From JBBQCW01 sp038319025 (GTDB taxonomy: Bacteria; Actinomycetota; Thermoleophilia; Solirubrobacterales; Solirubrobacteraceae): 64,000 nt of DNA. Made by a program: the position numbers and the translations under genes. Each line of letters begins with the position of its first letter. Positions within the stretch are counted from its first letter, which is position 1. Location of the stretch: assembly GCA_038319025.1 (NCBI GenBank), contig JBBQCW010000011.1:1-64000 (forward strand), read 5' to 3'. Below, piece by piece: positions 1 through 7,900 of this stretch. Under the pieces are notes generated by a model. That model had not been told where the DNA came from. It did not search any database and saw nothing but the letters and a program-made list of their open reading frames with translations.

Positions 1-1
1 G

Positions 2-90
2 CGGAGAGGGCGGGATTCGAACCCGCGATGGAGTTTGACCCCCATACTCGATTAGCAGTCGAGTGCCTTCAGCCTCTCGGCCACCTCTCC
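2..90 (-). tRNA. tRNA-Ser (anticodon GCU)
   Basis: Read on the minus strand, a 7-bp acceptor stem GGAGAGG/CCTCTCC closes the molecule. The anticodon stem CTCGA/TCGAG encloses the loop CTGCTAA, giving anticodon GCU, which reads AGC and AGU serine codons. The T arm contains GGTTCGAATCC. The extra arm is long, as expected for a class II serine tRNA, and the discriminator base is G. The window edge leaves only one further base, C, so it is not visible whether CCA is encoded. The 57 bp between this gene and the P450 stop hold nothing I recognise. Confidence 0.96.
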
Positions 91-147
91 GGAACGGCCA
101 GTGTAGAGGCGGGCACAGGGCGCCCGCGTCGCGCCGCTGCGTACGGG

Positions 148-1407
148 CTAGGCCGGCACAAGCCGCACCGGCAGCGACTCGAGCCCATAGATCCCGACAG
201 CCGGCTCGAACACCGGTTCCCCCGTCGGCTCGATCTGCTCCACGTGGGCGGCGAAGAACCCGAGCGCCTCCTGCAACTCGGCACGGGCGAGGTTCGCCCC
301 CAGGCAGTAGTGGATGCCCGCGCCGAAGGTGAGCACCCTCGGGTTCGCGCGCGGGGCGGTGATGTCAAACACATCGGGCGCCTCCACCTCCCCGGGCTCG
401 CGGTTGCCGTTCCAGGCCGACACCATCACGATGGTCCCGGCCGGGAAGGTGATGTCGCGGAACGTCACATCCTCCATGCAGATGCGGGCGGTGAACGGCG
501 TGATCGGCTCGAACCGCAGCGCTTCCTCCACGGCCGCCCCGGCCAGCGACGGGTCAGCGCGCAAGGCTGCCCACTGCTCCGGGTGTTCGCCGAGCAGTCG
601 CATCGCGTGTGAGAGCTGGGCGGTGGTCGTATCCACCCCGCCGACGAGCACGTTGAGCACCAAGTTCATGCACTCCACGTCGGACAGGCGATCGCCGTCG
701 GTCTCGGCCGCGATCAGGGTGGAGATCAGGTCGTCGCCCGGATCCGGCCGGCGCGCGGCGATGAGCTCGGCGGCCCACACGTAGAACGTCTCGACGCGCT
801 CCTCGACCTCCGCCCGGTGCGCCATCAGCGTCGGCGGGTCGAACTGGCGCTGGATCCAGGTGGACCAGTCGTGCAGTCGCGGCGCATCGGTCAGCGGCAC
901 ACCCATCACGGTGGCGATCGTCAGCGACGGGTAGGGCTTGGCAAAAGCGTCGACGAAGTCGCAGGCCCCGCCGGCGGCCGCCACCGGCGCCCACAACTCC
1001 CCCAGGAACCCGCGCATCGCCGGCCGATACCGGTCCGCGGCGCGCGGGGTGAACGCCGAGTTCACCAGGCCCCGCAGGCGACCGTGGTCCTTGCCGTTGA
1101 TGTTGATGATGTTGCGGACGATCTCCTCGTGCAGCGGCCCATCCTTGACGTCGAAGATCTCGGCAATCGTCAATCCCGGGAAAGTGGTCGTTCGGCTGCG
1201 CAGGAAAAACTCTCCCGCTTCGCGGTCGAGCACGACAACGCCATGAGCAGCCCGCGCCATCCAATGCTCTGCGCGCAGGTCCTGCATGGTGCGGTGAAAT
1301 GCTGGACCGCGCAGATCCGGGCTGAAGGAGTCGAACTCCGGGAGGTCGAGGTCGGCGACGAGCACGAGGGTGAGCGTAGCCGCGCGCAGCGTTCCACGTA
1401 AAACCAT
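148..1407 (-). CDS. Cytochrome P450
   Basis: Soluble haem monooxygenase of about 419 residues, the usual size for bacterial class I P450s. The I-helix oxygen-activation motif reads VGGVDTTTAQ. The K-helix ExxR is present as EEALRFEP. The haem-binding loop is TFGAGIHYCLGANLARAE with the thiolate cysteine near residue 368. I place the start at the ATG at 1407; the frame stays open upstream, but that would overlap the divergent gene starting at 1433, and the upstream residues do not look like P450. GTG codons slightly downstream are alternatives. No ferredoxin or ferredoxin reductase gene lies beside it, so the redox partner must be encoded elsewhere. The substrate cannot be predicted. Confidence 0.93.
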   Translation of the reverse strand: MVLRGTLRAATLTLVLVADLDLPEFDSFSPDLRGPAFHRTMQDLRAEHWMARAAHGVVVLDREAGEFFLRSRTTTFPGLTIAEIFDVKDGPLHEEIVRNIININGKDHGRLRGLVNSAFTPRAADRYRPAMRGFLGELWAPVAAAGGACDFVDAFAKPYPSLTIATVMGVPLTDAPRLHDWSTWIQRQFDPPTLMAHRAEVEERVETFYVWAAELIAARRPDPGDDLISTLIAAETDGDRLSDVECMNLVLNVLVGGVDTTTAQLSHAMRLLGEHPEQWAALRADPSLAGAAVEEALRFEPITPFTARICMEDVTFRDITFPAGTIVMVSAWNGNREPGEVEAPDVFDITAPRANPRVLTFGAGIHYCLGANLARAELQEALGFFAAHVEQIEPTGEPVFEPAVGIYGLESLPVRLVPA

Positions 1408-1432
1408 GGCCGCACCGAAGTAGGCTGAGTCG

Positions 1433-2899
1433 GTGTCCGCCCCGGTCCGTCTCAGCGTTCCCAGCGAAGCGCGATCGCCGGCTATCGCGCAGGCGACGAC
1501 GCTCGCTTTCGCGGCCGGGCACGGCCTTGACCGTGAGGTCACGGCGGCGTTGAACTCGGTGGTGCAGGGGCTGCTGAAGTACGTCCTTGAACATGCCTAC
1601 CCGGACGACACCACGGGCGAGGTGGAGCTGGCCCTCGGATTTGAACCGGACGGGGTGCTCGTAACGGTCCACGATTGGGGTCTGCCGATGCCCAGCTTCG
1701 GTGGTGGGTTGAACGATCCGCCCGCCGACGTGGAGGCCGCAGCGCAAGGGGCTCAGGACCTGCGCCTGGTCAATCTCGGCGCCGACGGCAAACGCTGGTC
1801 GGCCGTAGTGCCCGCCCTCGGGGCCACCGCGACCGCACCGTCGGCGCGGGCCTTCGGCGCGTCGCCTCGCGCGGTCGCCCCGGGAACGGAGACCCAGGCC
1901 GACGAGGTGACGATCCGTGGCGCCGGTTCTGAGGACGCCGAGGCGATATCCCGCCTGCTGTTCGCCAACTACGGGCTCACGTACGGCCACCCCGACTTCT
2001 ATCGGCCTCGCTGGCTCGGGGAGGAGATCCGTGCCGAACGTGTGGTGCCCACGGTCGCGGTCCACGCCGGGGAGATCGTCGGCCACCACGCGCTCGTGCT
2101 GGACCCTTCCGAGGGCGCCGGGGAAACGGGGATCGCCGTCGTACACCCTGCCTACCGAGGGCTCGGGCTGTTCAACCGACTCTCCGACCACACGCTGGCC
2201 GTAGCTCGCGAACGGGACGTGCCTGCCCTGTTCGGCCGTGCCGTCACGGTGCACCCGTACAGCCAGCGCGCCGAGCGTGCGCACGGATACGTCGAGACGG
2301 CGCTGCTGCTGGGCGCCGTCCCCGCCACGATGGCCATGCGCGATATCCCAGGCGCGGAAGCAGGTCGGCGAAGCGCCACGCTCGTGGCCTATCGCGCACT
2401 CGCGGACCCCGGGGCCCGCGCAATCACGATCCCGCCGCGGTTCGACGGTGTGCTGCGAGCGGTGTACGGACAGCTCCGACTAGCCGTCGGCTTGCCCGGC
2501 GTCGAGCGGGCGACGGTCGAGCGGCCCGCGATTGACGTGCGTGCGGACCTGGCCCGCGGCACGACGCTCCTCCGTATACGCGCCTGGGGCGCGGACGGTC
2601 CCGCAGCGCTGTTGCGCGAGCTGCACATGCTCACTCGGCGCCGGGACGACGTGCTCTACGTCGACCTGGATCTCCACACCTTGGACGCCGCTGAACTGGA
2701 GGAGGCGCTCGACCTTCTGGCGGCCCGGTATTTCTTCCTGGCCGGTCTGATGCCGTTCGGCGAAAACGGCCATGATCGACTGCGCCTGCAGCGCCTGCAG
2801 ACCGAGGCGATCGAGATTGAAGGCGTCGTGGTCGACTCCGAGCATGCGCAGGCACTGCGCGATGCGGTGCTCACCGATCGCGCACACGTCTGCGACTAG
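1433..2899 (+). CDS. HATPase (RsbW-like) and GNAT acetyltransferase fusion
   Basis: Two recognisable modules in 488 residues. Residues about 15-130 resemble a GHKL ATP-binding domain of the anti-sigma kinase type: an N-box-like helix LLKYVLEHAYPDD followed by a G1-like strand VTVHDWGLPMPSF. Residues about 160-300 are a GNAT N-acetyltransferase: VTIRGAGSEDAEAISRLL at the start and the acetyl-CoA motif region GIAVVHPAYRGLGLFNRL. The last 170 residues may be a degenerate second GNAT fold, ending near FFLAGLMPFGENGHDRLRLQ. The GTG start is chosen because it opens at the HATPase domain and leaves a 25-bp divergent gap to the P450. I infer a sensor or switch protein, perhaps phosphorylating or sequestering a partner; this is not shown by the sequence. 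Confidence 0.8.
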   Translation: MSAPVRLSVPSEARSPAIAQATTLAFAAGHGLDREVTAALNSVVQGLLKYVLEHAYPDDTTGEVELALGFEPDGVLVTVHDWGLPMPSFGGGLNDPPADVEAAAQGAQDLRLVNLGADGKRWSAVVPALGATATAPSARAFGASPRAVAPGTETQADEVTIRGAGSEDAEAISRLLFANYGLTYGHPDFYRPRWLGEEIRAERVVPTVAVHAGEIVGHHALVLDPSEGAGETGIAVVHPAYRGLGLFNRLSDHTLAVARERDVPALFGRAVTVHPYSQRAERAHGYVETALLLGAVPATMAMRDIPGAEAGRRSATLVAYRALADPGARAITIPPRFDGVLRAVYGQLRLAVGLPGVERATVERPAIDVRADLARGTTLLRIRAWGADGPAALLRELHMLTRRRDDVLYVDLDLHTLDAAELEEALDLLAARYFFLAGLMPFGENGHDRLRLQRLQTEAIEIEGVVVDSEHAQALRDAVLTDRAHVCD

Positions 2900-2908
2900 G
2901 GTTGGGCC

Positions 2909-3238
2909 ATGCCCAACGTAATCGTCGTCGCCAGCTTCCAGGCCAAGCCCGGATCCGAAGGAGCCGTTCAGGACGCACTGCGCTCGGTGATCGAGCAGAC
3001 CCACCTAGAGGAGGGTTGCCGCACGTACGCTCTCCACGTGGACAACGCCGACCCGACCAAGATGGTGATCATCGAACGCTGGGACGATCAGGCTGCGCTG
3101 AACGCCCACTTCACCCAGCCGTACATGGCGGCGCTCGGGGAAGCCGCCGGATCGCTGCTCGCCGCGCCGCCGAGCATCGCCATGACCACGGCCGTCGAGG
3201 CTGGGGATCCGGCCAAGGGCACGCTGGCCGGCGGGTAA
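2909..3238 (+). CDS. ABM-domain protein (putative quinol monooxygenase family)
   Basis: 109-residue protein of the antibiotic biosynthesis monooxygenase fold (dimeric alpha+beta barrel, as in YgiN-type quinol monooxygenases). Typical features are the opening strand MPNVIVVASFQAKPG, the helix carrying LRSVIEQTHLEEGCRTYALH, and MVIIERWDDQAALNAHFTQP, where the W/H positions are usually conserved. Starts 9 bp after the preceding fusion gene, so the two are probably co-transcribed. The fold is well supported; the reaction is not, because members range from quinone oxidation to haem degradation and many have no known substrate. Confidence 0.85.
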   Translation: MPNVIVVASFQAKPGSEGAVQDALRSVIEQTHLEEGCRTYALHVDNADPTKMVIIERWDDQAALNAHFTQPYMAALGEAAGSLLAAPPSIAMTTAVEAGDPAKGTLAGG

Positions 3239-3245
3239 CAAAAAA

Positions 3246-3273
3246 GGAGGCCCCACGTCTCCGTGGGGCCTCC
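3246..3273. terminator. Bidirectional intrinsic terminator
   Basis: Perfect 12-bp stem GGAGGCCCCACG / CGTGGGGCCTCC with a TCTC loop, lying between two convergent genes. Five A residues precede it on the plus strand, so a transcript from the minus-strand pstS ends in a stem followed by UUUUU, a strong intrinsic terminator. For the plus-strand ABM gene the downstream tail TCTACTACTT is a weaker U tract. Confidence 0.9.
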
Positions 3274-3323
3274 TCTACTACTTCCTCATCCTCGTGCGCC
3301 CGGAGGCGACGTGAACGGGGTTG

Positions 3324-4802
3324 CTACTTGTTCCAGCCCAGCGCCTTGGCGCCGGCCACCGAGAGCGGCTTGATCGACGCCGGAACCGGCGCGTAATCGC
3401 TCGGGTACAGACCCTTCTGGCCGTTACCAGTAACGAACTTCTCGTAGTCGAACACCGTGCGGGCCTTGGCCTGCTCGGTCGGCGTGTTGCCGTACGCCTT
3501 CGAGGCGTCGTCCCATGCCAGCTGGTAGGTCAGCGTGCATGCTCCGTAACGCACCGTCGAACCGGCGCCCGTGACTGCGGCCCAGTTGGACAGGGTCGGG
3601 TCCGCGGCGGCCGGCACATTGCTGTACACGGTGCCGACACAGTTGGCACCCTTGGCCGTCGTGGCAGCGCCGAACTTGTAGGCGCCAGCGTTCTTCTGCG
3701 GGTCGTAAACCTGACCCGAACCGTTGGTGACCGGGATCCAGAACGTACGGTCGGCCGGCGTGTTGACTGCCGCCGGGATCGTCGCGGGCGTCATGTCGAA
3801 GCCCTTCGAACGTGCGGTGGCCAGGTCGGCGTAGCCGATGCCACCGGGAGTGGTGCTCAGCAGTGTGGCGAGAGCGCCACCGCCGGTGCTGCCCGAGCGG
3901 ACCACTGCGGTCGCGCCGGTGTCGTTCGGCCAGGCGATGTTGCCCAGCGGGCCCTGGCTGTACTGCGTTGCCGTCTCAGACCAGTTCTGCGTACCGCCGG
4001 CCGAGTCGTTGGCGAACTGCAGGAACTTCTTCCACGCGAACGTGGTCCCCGACGAGTCCTTGCGGACGACTCGCTTGATGGGGAAGGCCGCGCAGGACGA
4101 GTCCGTGGCACCACTCGTGTTGCCGACAACGGCGGCAATACCGGGCAGGAACTGACCCCAGGTGGAGATGGAGCCCTCGAAAGCCGCTTCGATACGAGCG
4201 TTGGTGGTCTTGAAGCGCGTCGTGCCGTCCGCCGGGTACGTGGCGGATGCGCCCGTGGCCGGCTTCCAGTACGCCGCAGCCGGGATGGTGCAGTCGAGCG
4301 GGAAGTTGACCATCAAGGCCACGGCGCCGGCAGCCACCGGGATGGTGTGCAGCGTGCCGTCATCGGTCGTGATGGAGCTGTCGCCGGCTTCCATGTTCGC
4401 CTGCTGCGCCACGGTGGGCGGATCATCGGTGCCGACGAAACGGACCGTCGCGTCCCGCGTGAAGCCGGGGGTGTTGCCGTTTGTGCGACCGAACTTGTCC
4501 ATGCCGCCGCCGGACCCGAGGGTGCCGTCGTACGTCACGTTTCCGGAGGCGGTGCCGAACGGGGTCAGCGGGCCACAGGAGCCCGTAGCCGTACCGGCCT
4601 TGAACCCGGCGATGAAGCCGAAGGTTGCATCGTTGTGGGCGAGGTTCTGGAATGAAGCACCGCCGCCGGCAATGGTCGAGCCACTACAGGCGAGGGTGTT
4701 GGGGGCGACAAACGCCGCCTGGGCGGAGGCCGCGCCGATAAGCGAGACGGCTCCGACCGCGAGCGCCACGGACATCCGCCGCGCGGCATGCTTGGAACGC
4801 AT
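3324..4802 (-). CDS. pstS: PstS-like phosphate-binding protein
   Basis: Exported periplasmic-binding-fold protein of about 492 residues for high-affinity phosphate uptake. The N-terminus is a signal peptide (two basic residues, hydrophobic core AVGAVSLIGAASAQA). The mature protein opens with TIAGGGASFQNL, matching the PstS phosphate-binding strand, and has RKDSSGTTFAWKKFL, the family RxDxSGTT ligand loop, and later GGIGYADLA. No lipobox cysteine is seen at the cleavage site, so it is probably secreted or anchored otherwise. The start at 4802 follows AAAGGAAG; an upstream ATG at 4880 has no ribosome site. It is longer than E. coli PstS (about 350). No pstC, pstA or pstB is nearby, so it is an orphan here. 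A PHO-box-like array lies about 110 bp upstream. Confidence 0.82.
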   Translation of the reverse strand: MRSKHAARRMSVALAVGAVSLIGAASAQAAFVAPNTLACSGSTIAGGGASFQNLAHNDATFGFIAGFKAGTATGSCGPLTPFGTASGNVTYDGTLGSGGGMDKFGRTNGNTPGFTRDATVRFVGTDDPPTVAQQANMEAGDSSITTDDGTLHTIPVAAGAVALMVNFPLDCTIPAAAYWKPATGASATYPADGTTRFKTTNARIEAAFEGSISTWGQFLPGIAAVVGNTSGATDSSCAAFPIKRVVRKDSSGTTFAWKKFLQFANDSAGGTQNWSETATQYSQGPLGNIAWPNDTGATAVVRSGSTGGGALATLLSTTPGGIGYADLATARSKGFDMTPATIPAAVNTPADRTFWIPVTNGSGQVYDPQKNAGAYKFGAATTAKGANCVGTVYSNVPAAADPTLSNWAAVTGAGSTVRYGACTLTYQLAWDDASKAYGNTPTEQAKARTVFDYEKFVTGNGQKGLYPSDYAPVPASIKPLSVAGAKALGWNK

Positions 4803-4910
4803 GTGCTTCCTTTCGTGTCTCCGCAGCGACGCCACGAAGAATGGGGACAAGCAGTACGACAGCAAGGCTAGGCGCGACACCGCGAGGACTTGTGATCACT
4901 CCGCCATGTT

Positions 4911-4943
4911 TTTGTGACAACGAGGTGAAAACCGTGTGGTTAC
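4911..4943 (-). promoter_or_regulatory. PHO-box-like 11-bp direct repeats before pstS
   Basis: On the minus strand three consecutive 11-nt units read GTAACCACACG, GTTTTCACCTC and GTTGTCACAAA. The conserved core is TCAC at exact 11-bp spacing, in the pstS sense orientation, as in actinobacterial PHO boxes built of GTTCACC-like 11-nt units (Streptomyces PhoP, mycobacterial RegX3). A TTGACA at 4964-4959 with TAACCA at 4942-4937 (16-bp spacer) is a possible overlapping promoter. Binding is inferred from pattern only. Confidence 0.5.
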
Positions 4944-4976
4944 CATGCTCGACGGTTGTGTCAATAGTGTGAAGTG

Positions 4977-7900
4977 TCAGCGTCGACGCGGGTTAGAACC
5001 CGACGACCGCACGAAGGCCGGCCGACCTCGCCCAGGACGACGGCGACGCCGCAGCGACGCTCCGGCCCCGGCCGCGATGATGAGCAGCGCCAGCGCGCCG
5101 CCCCCTGTCACGTAGGTGGACTGCTGGTCAGGGTCGTAGGCGGAGAACGCCGAAGACTGCTCGGGTGCGACCTCCTCCTCACGCTTCTCCTCGACTTGGA
5201 AAACGCGGGCCACGGCACCCGTGGGCGGGATGGGGTTGCCGGCGGTGAGGGCGGCAGGCGGTACCACGGCACGGGCGCCGGGCAGCGAGGCGCCCGGGAC
5301 CGGCGGAGGCAGCGCGGCGGGCAGGATCGTCACGGGAACGCGCAGCGCGCGGACGGCGGGCTTGGCGACCTTGGCCACAACGGCGGCGGCCACCACCGGG
5401 ATCGGCGCCGGAGGAGGAGGCGGTGTACCGGAGGAGACGGCGGTGCCAGGTGGCGGGTTGGTGGGCGGAGGAAGCCCGGGCTTGGACGGCTTGACCACAT
5501 GACTGTCGTCGAGCTTGCGAGTCCCGCACGGACGGTCTGGGCTGCCGGCCTGCACCGTGACCGGGGTGGAGAACGCCCGCCCGCCGACGCTGATCGTGAC
5601 GGTGGTGACGCCGGCGTTGAACGCACAGAAGAGCCCGGAAGTGGGGTCGCTGACGGTGTGCCCTTGGGCGTCTAGATAGACGGCGCGCGGATTGGAGGAC
5701 TGTGGATCGTGCCGGACGAAGTCACCGAAATCCGGTGAAGAGGAGGTGAACGTGAATTCCGGCTCGATGCGTGTCGTGCACGCCGAGCTGCCGACACACG
5801 GCGTCGGCGGCACGGGGATGTAGGGATCGAGGCTGGAACTCCCCTGGGTGTTCACCGACCCCGCGACGGGCCGACGCGCGAGTGCCTGGAACAGCGCCTG
5901 CCGGCTTCGCCGCAGCAGCGTGCCGTCGGTGGCGTCAATGGCCAAGTCCCCGATCACCGGGATCAGCCGGACGGTCACCGGCGCACGATTGGTGATGGCG
6001 TCGCGGTGGGCCGCGTCGATCTGTGCGAGCAGCACGCCGCTCTCGCTGAAGTACTGCGAGCGGGTGATCGTCGGTCCGTAGCCCAGGGTGCCCGAGCCGA
6101 ACGAGGGGATCGTCGTCGTGCCACCCGCCGGAATCGCGTACTGGCGGTTCTCGTCAGGCCGGTCGAAGAAGTACGCGGACGCGCCGCCGTCCACCAAGAG
6201 CTGGGCCTCATGGTCGGCGTCGGCGGCCACGTTGGACGCCGGTGTGACGGCACTGTTGAGATCCCGCGAGCCCACCACGATCGCGGGAATTTTCTTGGTC
6301 CGCGCGTCACGCAGCACGGCGCGCAACCATGCCTCCTGGGGTTCGTGAGGGTTCTGGTTGGGATCGGCGGCGGCCAGCGACCCGGCGGCGTTGTCGATCA
6401 CCACGACGCGCACCGTTCCCGCGTCGCCGCTGGAGTCGAACGCGTAGTGCGTGCGCGCCCCGCTCGCCGGTGCGGCGCCGGGGAGCCCGGCCGTGCTGAT
6501 ACCCGGTGGCGTACCAGCCCCGCCGAACGGCGAAGGGAACTGAGCAAACGCTTCGCGGTAGGCCTGCGCGGTGCCGTCGGCCACATCCCCCGCGGACGCC
6601 GTGCCGAAGAACGGGAGCGGGCCGGCCCCCTGCGCGGCGACGGCCGCGTAGCGAGCCTCCTCGGCTCCGCTGACCGTACCGGTGGTGGTGTGAACACGAC
6701 CACCCGTGTAGAGGAACGCCCGCGCGCCGGTCCCACCGTTGATCGCACCGGCCATCTGCTGGGCCGCCGTCAGCCACACATCCGGGCCGATGCCCAGGTT
6801 GCCTAGCTGCGAGCACGCGCCCGCGCAGGCGGCGTTGCCGGCGATGGCGAAGCGGACGAGGCCCGCGGGCGTCGGGACGGGCACCGTGCCCACGCCCGTC
6901 GACGGGGTGTCGGTGGTCGGATAGCGGGAGATCCCTGACGTCTGTACGCGCGCCTTGGCATCGGACGAGGCCTGGCTGCCGAGCAGCGTCCCCGTCTCGC
7001 CGCCGATCGCCCAGCCGTGACCGTCGGTGTCCAAGTCCAAAGCGAGGACGGGATCGGGCTGGTAGGGAAGATCCGTGGTAGTCCGGTTGAAGGCAAGGTG
7101 CTCGTCGTCGGCCCAGCCGTCAGCGGTCTCGCGCAGCACGAAGCCTTGACCGGGCAGCACGAACGGCGGGGTCAACACGGGCGGCTGGCTCGGATCGGTC
7201 GGCACGATGAGATCCGGCTGCGGATAGGTGTCAGTCCCGGTGGGGAAGCCAGACACGATGGCGCGCACGTGATCGCCGGCACGCACGGCCGCGACCGCGA
7301 CGCCGGTGGTGCCGGCCAGCGGCTGCGTCGACAGGCGCCACGGCGTGCCGGGGCCGCCGTCCCGCTCGATCACGAGGTTGTGGCCCGCGGCCACGGCTCC
7401 GCCGTCGGCCAGACCGGCGACGGTGAACAACGACCCACCGGACTTCTTCACGAGGTCGGTGGCGCCCTGATCGACCGTCCAGCCTGAGCCGTCGTTGACG
7501 AGTAGTCCGGTGCCGGCGGCCACGATCGCCTGCGAGCCGGCGAACGTCAGCTTGGTGAGGTCGGCGTTCTCCCAGCCCGCGGGCAACTGATCCTGAGTCC
7601 ACGTCTTGTCGTAGTGGAGCAGCGTTCCGGACTTGCCGACGGCGTACCCGCGATCGATGCTGCCGGGGGCGAACCCGACATCCATGAAGTTGGCGAGCAG
7701 ATCGAACGGCGCGGCCTCGTCCTTCTCCCATAGCCCTGTCGCCGCGCGCCAGATCCACATGGCGCCGCCGTCGCCGACCGCGTACGCGCGGGTCGTATCC
7801 GGCCAGGCGACGCCGCGCAGGTTGGGCGTGGCGCGGGTGCCGCGGGAGGTCAGGAGGAACTCGGGTACCCAACCCTGCCCGGGGGTGTACCGGGCAACCG

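Noticed and set aside
554..2284. Long minus-strand open frame opposite the P450 and HATPase-GNAT genes
   Set aside because: Arg/Gly/Pro-rich low-complexity product, overlaps two well-supported genes; an artefact of high GC.
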